From: JAOABP01 sp964590395
GTDB lineage: Bacteria > Hydrothermota > Tepidihabitantia > Tepidihabitantales > Tepidihabitantaceae
Assembly (NCBI GenBank): GCA_964590395.1
Contig: CAZPVT010000005.1
Coordinates: forward strand, 1-64,000
Length of the DNA: 64,000 nt
Direction of reading: 5' to 3'
This document shows, in pieces, positions 51,267 to 59,328 of this stretch; position 1 is the first letter of the stretch; each line of letters starts with the position of its first letter. The notes beneath the pieces were generated by a model. The model did no database searches. It was given only the letters and a program-made list of their open reading frames with translations, and was not told where the DNA came from. Position numbers and translations under genes: made by a program.

Positions 51267-51323
51267 TTTCTTCCTCCTTTTTGGTTTCTTTACCTTCGGG
51301 CCCGACAATCTATTGATACTAGA

Positions 51324-51353
51324 AGTATATTACCTTGAGAATATTTTGTCAAG
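51324..51353 (-). promoter_or_regulatory. Promoter of the outer-membrane protein gene
   Basis: Minus-strand TTGACA (51353-51348), 18 nt, TATACT (51329-51324), then a leader of about 55 nt with a ribosome-binding site. Confidence 0.65.
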
Positions 51354-51525
51354 TTTACACATACTTCATTAAAATTCATACGAAATTTACCGGGAATTAG
51401 ATGTGAGAGCAAAATAGGTAATGCTGCCGCGGGCAACGGGTGGTTTTCTGGTGTGGCAATGGGAAATTTTATTGTGGCAAACAATAAGAATTCAATAGTT
51501 GCTATCTTGACTTATCAGAAAATAA

Positions 51526-51549
51526 AAGCCCCCGAGAAACCGGGGGCTT
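51526..51549 (-). terminator. Terminator of the fibronectin-domain gene
   Basis: Stem AAGCCCCCG / CGGGGGCTT with a 6-nt loop; the minus strand continues TTATTTT, so it ends the 52.4-51.6 kb operon. Confidence 0.85.
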
Positions 51550-51569
51550 AATTGTTTTTCTGTTCTGCC

Positions 51570-52403
51570 TCAGTGTTTGATCAGGCGCAGTTGGGGAATC
51601 AACTGGAACCAGGAACTTACCTGGACAGTGCCATCGCCGGTATTTCTGCTTTCAATTTTCAGGAGAGCGTAGTACTTGTCCGCAGTGTAGACCGCAATCA
51701 GAAACGGAGTTTGATCGATTTCCTGATACTGGGCATAAACCGTGGCTGAATGGGCTGGCAATGGGGCGTTTTCGTCGGTTATTCCTTTGGCAATGGCATT
51801 CACCCGCCAGGCGCCTTCAGGGACAACACCAGCAGCACCAGGGTCACTGCCGCGCGCAATGTCAGGGCTGGCGATGCAGTACTCTGTTCCGGTGTAACCG
51901 GTGGCAAAATCGGTAAGGTAAACATCAACATTTGCTGCATTTGCTGCCTGGGTCATAGAGAATGTGGCGGCTTTGCCCGCATCTGTGCCGCTCCGGTACC
52001 AGCCGTAGCCCGAGCTACCAGCAGCATTAAGTTCTGCCAGCGTTTTTGTTGTTGTGGCCACCGGAACAGTGGAAACAACATCGCTTTCGTACTCGTTGGA
52101 ACCAAACTTTGCTTTTACCTTATAGTGACCGGTAGCACCCTGGGGGTTGTGGATAACGCTAACATCTTTTGTGGTATCAATCTCGGTAAAACTGGTTGCC
52201 CGTACATCCTTGAAGAGAACGATATACTTATCCGGAGTGCCTTCAGCAGGTGCGGTCCAGCTCAACTTTACTGTGGAGTCGGTTGCCGCCTCTACCTTGA
52301 GGTTGGTGGGTGCACCACCAAGTCCAGCACAGTCCGAGCCAATTGAAACTACACCCAGGACTACCCAGGCAAGGATAGTTAAAATGGGTAGTAGCCGTTT
52401 CAT
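51570..52403 (-). CDS. Exported protein with fibronectin type III domain
   Basis: The 277-residue protein has a signal peptide (LLPILTILAWVVLGVVSIGS). A fibronectin type III domain occupies about residues 30-115 (APTNLKVEAATDSTVKLSWTAPAEGTPDKYIVLFKD). The remaining 160 residues (AGSSGYGWYRSGTDAGKAATFSMTQAANAANVDVYLTDFATG) form an unrecognised beta-rich domain. Cys26 follows Ser-Asp, so a lipobox is doubtful. Two adjacent ATGs exist; the second, 5 nt after GGAGG, is preferred. It is co-transcribed with the Pro-rich lipoprotein gene upstream. Confidence 0.72.
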   Translation of the reverse strand: MKRLLPILTILAWVVLGVVSIGSDCAGLGGAPTNLKVEAATDSTVKLSWTAPAEGTPDKYIVLFKDVRATSFTEIDTTKDVSVIHNPQGATGHYKVKAKFGSNEYESDVVSTVPVATTTKTLAELNAAGSSGYGWYRSGTDAGKAATFSMTQAANAANVDVYLTDFATGYTGTEYCIASPDIARGSDPGAAGVVPEGAWRVNAIAKGITDENAPLPAHSATVYAQYQEIDQTPFLIAVYTADKYYALLKIESRNTGDGTVQVSSWFQLIPQLRLIKH

Positions 52404-52423
52404 CATTTCCTCCTTTTACTTTT

Positions 52424-52684
52424 TTAGCGACCAACCTTGGGCGGTTTACCAGATGGTTTTGGTTTCGGCTTAGGCTGAGGTGTTGGTGTTGGTGCAGGAG
52501 GCGGAGTCGGTTTTACCACGGTTTCTGGCGGTGGTGGTGGAACCGGCGCGACCGATTCCGGTGCCGGAGTGGTCACTGTGCTCTCAGCAGTTGCCGGCTT
52601 GGCTTTCTCTTCAGTCTTTTTGCTCGGACATCCGAGCGCAAATATCAGTGCGATTATTGCACTTGCAGCGATAAGTTTTTTCAC
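52424..52684 (-). CDS. Small proline-rich lipoprotein
   Basis: The 86-residue protein starts with GTG behind AAGGAGG. It has a lipobox (AIIALIFALGC, Cys19) followed by Lys/Glu/Ala-rich and then Pro-rich sequence (PVPPPPPETVVKPTPPPAPTPTPQPKPKPKP). It resembles spacer or TonB-like stalk sequences that span the cell wall, but there is no globular domain. It is probably a periplasmic lipoprotein. The downstream fibronectin-domain gene lies 20 nt away in the same operon. Confidence 0.72.
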   Translation of the reverse strand: MKKLIAASAIIALIFALGCPSKKTEEKAKPATAESTVTTPAPESVAPVPPPPPETVVKPTPPPAPTPTPQPKPKPKPSGKPPKVGR

Positions 52685-52793
52685 AAATACCTCCTTAGTT
52701 AATTTTTATACTAGTGCAGTTGAAACAACCGCTGCTGTTATGTTTTATCGTTTCAACCGCTTTCTTAGAGTAAACCTCTTTATGTTGACTATA

Positions 52794-52821
52794 ATTGTAA
52801 ACATCGGCGGTTCGTTGTCAA
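52794..52821 (-). promoter_or_regulatory. Promoter of the small lipoprotein operon
   Basis: Minus-strand TTGACA (52821-52816), 16 nt, TACAAT (52799-52794). The leader to GTG 52684 is about 105 nt. Confidence 0.6.
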
Positions 52822-52838
52822 GCAGTTTGCTAACCAGC

Positions 52839-53030
52839 AGATGTCATTCCGAGCCGGCTTGTCCAGCGAAGGAATCTCTTTGCGTATTGAGATTGCCACC
52901 TGCCGAAGCCTGTCCCGAGCCTTTGTCTGGAGGGAGATTGCCACGTTGCTATCGCTCCTCGCAATGACGGGGAAAAACGGGTCTCGCAGTGATGAAAAAG
53001 AGAAGGGGCAGAGCGCAATGAGATTGCCAG
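52839..53030 (+). repeat. Dispersed palindromic repeat, copy E
   Basis: GTCATTCCGAGCCGGCTTG-TCCAGCGAAGGAATCTC, nearly identical to copy A, is followed by GAGATTGCCACCTGCC..., GAGATTGCCACGTTGC...CTCGCAATGACG and CGCAATGAGATTGCC. It lies between two divergent promoters. Confidence 0.8.
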
Positions 53031-53063
53031 CTGTCCTAATCTGGTGCAACGCCAGCCGCATAG

Positions 53064-53092
53064 TTGACAAGGAGCAGTTATAAAGTTAGAAT
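53064..53092 (+). promoter_or_regulatory. Promoter of the polysaccharide-export gene
   Basis: TTGACA (53064-53069), 17-nt spacer, TAGAAT (53087-53092), 5 nt before ATG 53098. Confidence 0.6.
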
Positions 53093-53097
53093 CCAGC

Positions 53098-54468
53098 ATG
53101 GCTAAATTTATGCCGGACGGTCAAAGTCTAAAATATCCTGTTATTCTGATTTTGCTATTGGTGACATTCTGCCCGTATGGATGGGCACAGGAGCCAACCA
53201 CTATTCCCGGTCTGGGCGGGGTTAATATTCAGGGGCTACTTCAACCGTCGGTCTCGCCAGTGCCGAATCTGATTGGTGTTGAAAGTCCGATTATTTCTGA
53301 CCAGTACATTCTGATGCCCGGAGACAGGTTATTGGTTACCGTGGGTGGTAAGGTTACCTTTTCCTATCAGACCACAATTACCTATGAGGGGAAGGTTACA
53401 ATAAACCTGCCGTTAGGTTCTGCGGCACCTTCTTATGATGGTACAGGCAAGATGCTCAATCTGGATGTGGTGGAGGCAATTCTGGTTTCCGGGTTGAGTT
53501 TGCGTCAGGCACAGGATACGATGACCAAGGCGATGCGGCGGTATTTTAAGGATACCGAAGTTAAACTCACCCTGATCGGTTTACGTTCCGCAATCGTGTT
53601 TGTTACCGGTGAGGTGCAGTATCCGGGTGCTTATAACGCCTCACCTGCGGAGCGAGTTTCGCAACTTATTGCCCGGGCTGGCGGTATCTCTCCTCTGGGT
53701 TCCAAGACCAAAATTGTTCTCATCCGGGGTGGATTGCCATATGCAAATGTTGATATCGAACGATTTGAAAACGAGGGGGATCTACAGGCAAATCCTTTTA
53801 TTGAGTCCGGCGATGTTATCTATGTGCCGCCGGTTGAGGCTTTGGTGACGGTGCGGGGGGCGGTTTTTGGCAGGGGGGAATACCGGATCCGTGCTTCAGC
53901 ACTGACGACCGAAAAGGAGCGGATGAGCGAAGGGGTTTACGAGTTAAAGCCGGGTGAAAGGGTGTTTGACCTTATTCGCAAGGCAGGCGGAATAACACCA
54001 TGGGCAGACCTGCATAACTGTTATGTGGAAAGACTGGTGCTGGGTGGGGGTGGCAGGCGGGAAAAAATTCCGGTTAACCTGCACCGGGTGATATTTGAGC
54101 AGGACTCAACCCAAAACATTCTACTGGTGAATTCGGATATTGTAGTGGTGCCACCGATAAACTCCTTCGTCTATGTGCAGGGCGAGGTTAATAAGCCCGG
54201 TTCGTTTCTCTATACCCCGAATCTACGTGCCCGCGATTACATTGGCCAGGCAAGTGGTCCGACAGAAAATGGTAACCCTGATGGTGCGGTGGTGATCCGG
54301 GGCAGTAAAAGGATTTCTGCCCGGGGTAACCCGGTAATTGAGCCGGGCGATGTGATCGTTGTTCCCCGCTACAGTCTGAAATGGTGGCAGGACTATGTTA
54401 CCATTCTTTCCAATATCGGGATTCCGACCGTGTCGTTGATTCTGACAGTTCTCGCGTTACAGCGTTAA
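53098..54468 (+). CDS. Wza/SLBB-type polysaccharide export protein
   Basis: The 456-residue protein has a signal peptide (YPVILILLLVTFCPYGWAQ). The polysaccharide-export domain begins SDQYILMPGDRLLVTVGGKV and is followed by SLBB-type beta-grasp domains (VFVTGEVQYPGAY...VSQLIARAGGISPLGS; VTVRGAVFGRGEYRI; FVYVQGEVNKPGSFLYTPNLRARDYIGQASGP; GDVIVVPR). A C-terminal hydrophobic helix (YVTILSNIGIPTVSLILTVLAL) fits a membrane-spanning end. It forms the outer-membrane or periplasmic exit channel for exopolysaccharide. No Wzc or polymerase gene is adjacent. Its 3' end overlaps the converging rpiB by 12 nt. Confidence 0.87.
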   Translation: MAKFMPDGQSLKYPVILILLLVTFCPYGWAQEPTTIPGLGGVNIQGLLQPSVSPVPNLIGVESPIISDQYILMPGDRLLVTVGGKVTFSYQTTITYEGKVTINLPLGSAAPSYDGTGKMLNLDVVEAILVSGLSLRQAQDTMTKAMRRYFKDTEVKLTLIGLRSAIVFVTGEVQYPGAYNASPAERVSQLIARAGGISPLGSKTKIVLIRGGLPYANVDIERFENEGDLQANPFIESGDVIYVPPVEALVTVRGAVFGRGEYRIRASALTTEKERMSEGVYELKPGERVFDLIRKAGGITPWADLHNCYVERLVLGGGGRREKIPVNLHRVIFEQDSTQNILLVNSDIVVVPPINSFVYVQGEVNKPGSFLYTPNLRARDYIGQASGPTENGNPDGAVVIRGSKRISARGNPVIEPGDVIVVPRYSLKWWQDYVTILSNIGIPTVSLILTVLALQR

Positions 54469-54906
54469 GCCTTTTTCCCGCGCAACGATTTTTTTTAGAC
54501 GTTGTCTGTGTCTGCCACCGGCAAATGCGGTTTTGAGAAAGACTCGGGTGATCGCCCTTGCCAGCGGATAGGAGACCAGGTCAGCACCTAAACACAGGAT
54601 GTTGGCATTATTATGTTCCCGGCTCAGACGTGCCATTTTCCGGTTCAGACACAATGCCGCCCGAATTCCAGGAAGTTTGTTGGCGGCAATTGCCATACCG
54701 ATACCGGTAGCACAGATTAAGATACCGCGGGATGCCTGTCCTTTACTTACCGACTGAGCAACTGCGAAGGCGAAATCCGGATAGTCAACCCGTTCAGTAG
54801 TGAAAGTTCCTTTGTCAATAACCTGATAGCCGGATTTCTGGAGGTATACCTTCAGTTGCTCTTTCAGGCGCCAGCCTCGATGGTCACAGCCGAGCGCAAC
54901 CTTCAT
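54457..54906 (-). CDS. rpiB: Ribose-5-phosphate isomerase B
   Basis: The 149-residue protein begins MKVALGCDHRGWRLKEQLKVYL with the RpiB CDHxG motif. The active-site loop ILICATGIGMAIAANKLPGIRAALC carries the catalytic Cys region, and NNANILCLGADL follows. Length is standard. It interconverts ribose 5-phosphate and ribulose 5-phosphate in the pentose phosphate pathway. The start overlaps the ilvE stop by ATGA, so the two genes are co-transcribed. Confidence 0.93.
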   Translation of the reverse strand: MKVALGCDHRGWRLKEQLKVYLQKSGYQVIDKGTFTTERVDYPDFAFAVAQSVSKGQASRGILICATGIGMAIAANKLPGIRAALCLNRKMARLSREHNNANILCLGADLVSYPLARAITRVFLKTAFAGGRHRQRLKKIVAREKGLTL

Positions 54907-55832
54907 CGGACAAAGGTCAACCAGTTGTAGCGGTCTTCACGCCGGCATTCAATGATGGCAAAAAACTCTTCCTGCAGACGTTTGGTAACCGGTCCGCATT
55001 TGCCGTTGCCGATGGTGATTCTGTCAACCGAGCGGATAGGGGTGACTTCCGCGGCGCTACCAGTGAAAAACAGTTCATCGGCTAAGTACAGCATCTCCCG
55101 GAGCATCATTGTCTCCTTGACCACATAGCCCAGTTCCGTTGCCAGGGTGATGATGGTATCGCGAGTTATTCCCGGTAGAATCGTGGCGTGCAGGGGCGGG
55201 GTGTAAATCACACCGTTACGGATAACAAACAGATTCTCTCCAGACCCTTCAGAGATAAATCCGTAAACATCAAGTGCGATCCCTTCAACAAAGCCGTAGG
55301 TCAATGCTTCCATTTTGATTAACTGGGAGTTCATATAATTGGCACAGGTTTTGGACATTGCGGGAAAGGTGTTAGGTGCCATTCGGTTCCATGATGATAC
55401 CATTACATCAACACCCTGCTCCAGCGCTTCCGGTCCCAAGTACTTACCCCATTTCCAGGTAATCAGCGCAACTTCAACCGGACAGGTAAACGGATTAACT
55501 CCCAGTTCCTTATAACCGCGATACACAATCGGTCGGATATAGCACTCATCCAAGCCGTTCTTTTTTACCAGATCCAGCGTCGCCTGATTGATCTCCTCTT
55601 TGGTGTAAGGTATCTCCATTCGGTAAATCTTCGCGGAGTTGAACAGCCGATTGGTATGGTCGGCAAGGCGAAAGATAGCAGGACCTTTTGGTGTTTTGTA
55701 GCAGCGCAGTCCTTCAAACACGCCGGTGCCGTAGTGAATCACATGGGAGCAGATGTGAATCTTGGCATCCTCCCAGTTAATAAAGTTACCATTCATCCAG
55801 ATGAAACGGGACTTGGTTTCCTCTAACCCCAT
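54903..55832 (-). CDS. ilvE: Branched-chain amino acid aminotransferase
   Basis: The 309-residue class IV aminotransferase has HVIHYGTGVFEGLRCYKTPKGPAIFRLADHTNRLFNSAKI, the PLP lysine in SKTCANYMNSQLIKMEA, and the class IV pattern EGIALDVYGFISEGSGENLFVIRNGVIYTPP. It transfers the amino group between Glu and Val, Leu or Ile. The start follows AAGGAGG, about 12 nt after a hairpin that probably ends tRNA transcription. Downstream, rpiB overlaps by 4 nt. Confidence 0.95.
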   Translation of the reverse strand: MGLEETKSRFIWMNGNFINWEDAKIHICSHVIHYGTGVFEGLRCYKTPKGPAIFRLADHTNRLFNSAKIYRMEIPYTKEEINQATLDLVKKNGLDECYIRPIVYRGYKELGVNPFTCPVEVALITWKWGKYLGPEALEQGVDVMVSSWNRMAPNTFPAMSKTCANYMNSQLIKMEALTYGFVEGIALDVYGFISEGSGENLFVIRNGVIYTPPLHATILPGITRDTIITLATELGYVVKETMMLREMLYLADELFFTGSAAEVTPIRSVDRITIGNGKCGPVTKRLQEEFFAIIECRREDRYNWLTFVR

Positions 55833-55844
55833 TTTGCCTCCTTA

Positions 55845-55878
55845 TATAAAAATAATGGCGGAACCACTCTGTTCCACC
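55845..55878 (-). terminator. Hairpin between the tRNA gene and ilvE
   Basis: On the minus strand GGTGGAAC-AGAGTG-GTTCCGCC forms an 8-bp stem followed by ATTATTTTTATA. It probably ends tRNA transcription, with some read-through into ilvE; an attenuator role is possible but not supported by an alternative structure. Confidence 0.7.
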
Positions 55879-55936
55879 TTGAGTTTTACAACCGATAAGT
55901 ACTCGTATAGACAGATTACTCGCCTTTACTGAACTA

Positions 55937-56012
55937 TGGTGGTGGCGAAGGGAGTCGAACCCCTGACCCGTGGATTATGATTCCACTGCTCTACCAACTG
56001 AGCTACGCCACC
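55937..56012 (-). tRNA. tRNA-Met (anticodon CAT), elongator type likely
   Basis: A 76-nt cloverleaf with acceptor GGTGGCG / CGCCACC, discriminator A and an encoded CCA. The D arm is AGCTCAGTTGGTAGAGCA, the anticodon stem GTGGA/TCCAC around loop ATCATAA (CAT at 34-36), and the T arm GGGGTTCGACTCCC. It lacks the three G-C anticodon-stem pairs of initiator tRNA, so elongator Met is likely; tRNA-Ile2 (lysidine-modified CAU) cannot be excluded without identity analysis. Confidence 0.93.
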
Positions 56013-56022
56013 CTTGGTGATG

Positions 56023-56050
56023 ATTTTAGCAATCAAACCTTTTAAGTCAA
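56023..56050 (-). promoter_or_regulatory. Promoter of the tRNA gene
   Basis: Minus-strand TTGACT (56050-56045), 16 nt, TAAAAT (56028-56023), ending 10 nt before the tRNA 5' end. Confidence 0.7.
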
Positions 56051-56054
56051 CCCG

Positions 56055-56519
56055 TGTATATATCATCCCAATTTCTTATTATTTTTGTAACTCAAAAAAT
56101 TAAAGAAGCGTGACCGCATGTTTTGGGCCTGATCGGGACGCAACTTCCGGTTAATCCCTGCCCAATTTTTGGGCCTTATTTTAACCACACAAAACCGAGA
56201 CAAAAGGACAAAGGATTATCCTACCATTGGGTCAGAGATAGGTCGTATAGTAGATAGTGGAGTATGCGGTTTTTGAGTTGTCTTATCGGCGCTAACGAGC
56301 GTCCTTTCAAGGTGTTATGCCACTTTGGCGACAACTGTGATAATCCTGCCTGTTTTAAAATTTTTTACCCAGTTTCTTCACCAGAAAGTGGATGTTGTGG
56401 TAGCAAAAGGTGCTGTGGCAACGCTATTCTTACCCACATTCGGTTTCACCTGGGCAATGCTTACGAGTGGGTATCTTGAATGGCTTTATGCAATCTTTTG
56501 CCCTACCAAACCTATTCGT
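56055..56519 (-). other. Intergenic region without recognisable gene
   Basis: About 465 bases hold only short overlapping plus-strand ORFs (60-95 codons) without ribosome-binding sites or family patterns. I see no hairpin terminator, RNA gene or copy of the dispersed repeat. A decayed gene is possible but nothing identifies it. The strand is nominal. Confidence 0.4.
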
Positions 56520-57329
56520 CTACCGGACAAGAATCCGTCTAGGCCAGGTGGCGAATGCACATCCGAAGGTACCTAAGGCACCTTTAAGGTTGCCGCCGCT
56601 AAAAAAGAGATCAAGAGCACCTTTCTTCCACCCGCCATTCACCGCGGTGACGCTGAATAGGTATTCACCGGACACCGGGTTGCCCAGCGTATCCTGAAAC
56701 GCGGTGAACGGTATGATGCAGGTGGTGTCTTGGATGGCATCGTTCCACCCGATTGCCGGACTTGCTGAGTCGGCAGGTGGAACTGCGACAAGGTAGAAGT
56801 GGGCACTGTCGGATTTGGTCCATACCGCCTTCAGGGTATCGATGCCGTACCGTAACGAATCTCTTTCTTGAGGTAACAGGATTGAGAAACTGTCGGGCAG
56901 AAAGCCGTAAGCGGTAATCGTTGCTCTGTCCGGTGTTGCAATTGTCAATTCGTAGCGGTGCAGATACTCCAGGTCCATACCTGCCTGGAAGTATATTCCA
57001 GCGGCTTTGTAAGTAATCGGTTGGTCGTTTATCTTTACCTCTGCATTTGCCATTGGCGTCACTTCCGCAGGGAAGGGGTTGGCCCAGAAAGCGGTGTCCT
57101 CCGGATCAGGTGTCTCCAGCCACTTTTCGTTAAGTAAGTTTTTAACGGTCACGGTCCCCACCAGAATAAAGGCGGTGTTTGATTCCGGATTTAGCGTTTT
57201 GGCAACTCTACCGGTTACCACCGGCTGGGAAAACTCTGGTTGGTCGCAGTCGAGAATAAACAGCAAGACGCAAACGAGAATTAAGACAGGTCGGTAATTA
57301 CGAATCAGCATTACTAATTTGGTTTTCAT
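56520..57329 (-). CDS. Predicted lipoprotein, unknown function
   Basis: The 269-residue protein has a lipobox near MLIRNYRPVLILVCVLLFILDC. An Ig-like N-terminal domain follows (PVVTGRVAKTLNPESNTAFILVGTVTVKNLL...ANAEVKINDQPITYKAAGIYFQ), then a beta-rich domain ending CAFATWPRR. The layout recalls DUF4249-type surface lipoproteins of Bacteroidetes-like bacteria, but this is only a resemblance. ATG 57329 is 7 nt after the -10 box; longer frames with ATG 57341 or 57338 exist but would start inside the promoter. Confidence 0.68.
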   Translation of the reverse strand: MKTKLVMLIRNYRPVLILVCVLLFILDCDQPEFSQPVVTGRVAKTLNPESNTAFILVGTVTVKNLLNEKWLETPDPEDTAFWANPFPAEVTPMANAEVKINDQPITYKAAGIYFQAGMDLEYLHRYELTIATPDRATITAYGFLPDSFSILLPQERDSLRYGIDTLKAVWTKSDSAHFYLVAVPPADSASPAIGWNDAIQDTTCIIPFTAFQDTLGNPVSGEYLFSVTAVNGGWKKGALDLFFSGGNLKGALGTFGCAFATWPRRILVR

Positions 57330-57336
57330 AATATAC

Positions 57337-57365
57337 ATCATAATCGGGCCAGGGGTAATTGTCAA
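57337..57365 (-). promoter_or_regulatory. Promoter of the lipoprotein gene
   Basis: Minus-strand TTGACA (57365-57360), 17 nt, TATGAT (57342-57337), then 7 nt to ATG 57329, with no ribosome-binding site. Confidence 0.65.
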
Positions 57366-57437
57366 AAAAGTAAGTCGCAGTCTTTTAGGATAACATAACT
57401 CGCTTGAGATGGTTTGTTGGATATTTATAAAATTTTC

Positions 57438-57465
57438 TTGACAGGGATTTTGAAATTTGTATTAT
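57438..57465 (+). promoter_or_regulatory. Promoter of the hydrogenase operon
   Basis: TTGACA (57438-57443), 16 nt, TATTAT (57460-57465), then 7 nt to the TTG start at 57473, as in the V-ATPase operon. Confidence 0.7.
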
Positions 57466-57472
57466 TCATTTC

Positions 57473-58516
57473 TTGGACGCGTATTTCCTACCCAATACAC
57501 GACGTAGTGAGTGGCTTGCCAGTTTGGCAGGCAGGTATAATCTCTTTTATCCTGCTCAGGTAGATACGGGGGCTGTAAATTCAACATCCACAGTTCACTG
57601 GCAGAAATACGATGTTAATGATTTTCAGATTGAGCGAATGGCTTTGCGCCAGATTCGGGCAGCAGAGCCAATTAAGGGTTTCCTTTTCAAACCACGGGAG
57701 CGGGTGGCTAAATTTCCGGAGCGTTTGGAGCCAGAGCCGGTTAAGACTCCGACCCTTCTTTTTGGTGTTAAGGGCTGTGATCTACGGGGAATTCTGGTGC
57801 ATAAGCAGATGTTTCTGGCCGGTGAGTTTGCTGATCCGTTTTTTGCCGAGCGGTTGAAAAATACGGCCCTGGTTGGAGCGGACTGTCCTGCACCCCAGCC
57901 TTCCTGTTTCTGCAATCTTCTGGGTTTAAATCCTTATGTAACCGAGGAAGTGGATATAAGTTTAACCGTTCTGGATGATGGCTGGTTGATTGAGGTGCTG
58001 TCAGCCCGGGGGCGGGATCTGATCGCTGGTTTAAAGGACGGGTTTCAGCCCGCAGGGAGTGATTTAATTCAGCGGCGGGAGGCACAGCGTGCAACAGCGG
58101 TTAAGATCCTTAAGAAACAGAACCCACAGGATTGGAACCCCTATCTGCCTAAGGCGATTGAGGAGCGGACCAAGGATACTGAGTTCTGGCAGGATGGGGC
58201 AGAGGATTGCGTGGAGTGTTTTGGTTGTCTTTTGACCTGCCCGACCTGTTTTTGTTATCTCCTTTATGACGCCGGTAATGCGGAGCGGTTTGAGCGGGCG
58301 CGGGTCTGGGATTTCTGTTATATTCCAATGTATGCCCGGGTAGGTGGTGGAGCAAATCCGCGACCTGGGTTTCTCCAGCGGTTTATCAACCGGTTTCATT
58401 GTAAGTTTATGAATTTTAAGAATCAGCATGGTGTTTATGCCTGTTCAGGATGTGGCCGATGTTTTACCACCTGTATGGGCAGGATTGACATTCGGAAGAT
58501 TTTAGGGGCGCTATGA
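57473..58516 (+). CDS. Sulfhydrogenase beta-like (HydB/AsrA-type) iron-sulfur subunit
   Basis: The 347-residue protein has LLFGVKGCDLRGILVHKQMFL and GADCPAPQPSCFCN, then two ferredoxin-type clusters: DCVECFGCLLTCPTCFC (C-x2-C-x2-C-x3-C) near residues 240-256 and ACSGCGRCFTTCMGRIDI near 325-345. This is the pattern of the beta subunit of cytosolic sulfhydrogenases and AsrA-like proteins, which pass electrons between NAD(P)H-linked gamma and the next subunit. It starts with TTG 57473, 7 nt after the -10 box. It is first in the operon and overlaps the next gene by ATGA. Redox partners in this membrane complex are inferred. Confidence 0.82.
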   Translation: MDAYFLPNTRRSEWLASLAGRYNLFYPAQVDTGAVNSTSTVHWQKYDVNDFQIERMALRQIRAAEPIKGFLFKPRERVAKFPERLEPEPVKTPTLLFGVKGCDLRGILVHKQMFLAGEFADPFFAERLKNTALVGADCPAPQPSCFCNLLGLNPYVTEEVDISLTVLDDGWLIEVLSARGRDLIAGLKDGFQPAGSDLIQRREAQRATAVKILKKQNPQDWNPYLPKAIEERTKDTEFWQDGAEDCVECFGCLLTCPTCFCYLLYDAGNAERFERARVWDFCYIPMYARVGGGANPRPGFLQRFINRFHCKFMNFKNQHGVYACSGCGRCFTTCMGRIDIRKILGAL

Positions 58517-59328
58517 GTAATCCTTATCAGCCGATCCCAGCAAAAATTCTTGATGTAATTGAGGAGACACCTAATATTCGGACATTTGTGTTAAAGCCGG
58601 AGCAGGAGATACCGTTTCTTGCGGGGCAGTTTGTTGAGTTGACGATTCCTGGATTTGGTGAAGCGCCTTTTACTCCTTCCTCATCTCATTTTGAACGGGA
58701 GATTCTGGAGATGACGATAATGCGAGTGGGCAGGGCAACAGGGGCCCTTTTTACCAAGAAATCGGGTGACCTGCTTGGGATCAGAGGACCTTACGGTAAG
58801 CCCTATCCGCTTAAGGAGTTTGAGGGACGGGATATATATATTGTGGGTGGTGGTGTGGGGTTGGCACCTTTGCGTGCTCTGTTTCTGACTCTAATCCATG
58901 ATCTAAATAAATATGGTAGAATCTTTTTGCGCTACGGTGCTCGGACTCCAAAAGATATCGTCTACAAAAAGCAGTTGCAGGAGTGGGGGAAAATTAAGGG
59001 TGTTGATATTGACCTTTCAGTGGATAGTGCGACCGAACCCTGGGAGCGAAAGGTCGGGGTTGTAACCTGTTTGATGGATGAGATACCGTGTGATGTAAAA
59101 AGAAGCATAGCGGTGGTCTGCGGTCCACCGATAATGATGAAGTTTGTTACCAAGAGACTACTGGAGGCAGGGTTTCCAGGTAGTTCAATTTATCTATCGA
59201 TGGAGATGAATATGTCCTGCGGTCTGGGTCAGTGTGGCCATTGTCGGCTCGGACCATATTTTACCTGTAAAGATGGTCCGGTTTTGACATGGGAGCAGAT
59301 TAAGGATATTGAGGAGCCGTTTCTGTGA
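58513..59328 (+). CDS. Sulfhydrogenase gamma-like FAD/NAD(P)H-binding subunit
   Basis: The 271-residue ferredoxin-reductase-fold protein has an FAD-binding region AGQFVELTIPGFGEAPFTPSSS, the NAD(P) motif YIVGGGVGLAPLRALF, VVCGPPIMMKFVTK, and a C-terminal [2Fe-2S] site SCGLGQCGHCRLGPYFTCKDGPV with four Cys. This is the gamma subunit (HydG) of sulfhydrogenase, also like AsrB. It links NAD(P)H to the Fe-S chain. It overlaps both neighbours by ATGA/GTGA. Cytosolic, bound to the complex by inference. Confidence 0.87.
   Translation: MSNPYQPIPAKILDVIEETPNIRTFVLKPEQEIPFLAGQFVELTIPGFGEAPFTPSSSHFEREILEMTIMRVGRATGALFTKKSGDLLGIRGPYGKPYPLKEFEGRDIYIVGGGVGLAPLRALFLTLIHDLNKYGRIFLRYGARTPKDIVYKKQLQEWGKIKGVDIDLSVDSATEPWERKVGVVTCLMDEIPCDVKRSIAVVCGPPIMMKFVTKRLLEAGFPGSSIYLSMEMNMSCGLGQCGHCRLGPYFTCKDGPVLTWEQIKDIEEPFL

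Noticed and set aside
51750..52346. 198-codon plus-strand ORF antisense to the fibronectin-domain gene
   Set aside because: A shadow frame: Cys/Gly-rich with no initiation site, while the minus frame has a signal peptide, a fibronectin domain and a terminator.
55845..55900. T-box-like sequence (AGAGTGGTTCCGCC) upstream of ilvE
   Set aside because: The sequence is fully used inside one short hairpin, there is no specifier stem and only about 100 bases separate it from the tRNA, so a simple terminator explains it better.
56264..56697. Overlapping plus-strand ORFs (71, 83 and 95 codons)
   Set aside because: Overlapping frames without initiation sites; the last runs antisense into the lipoprotein gene.
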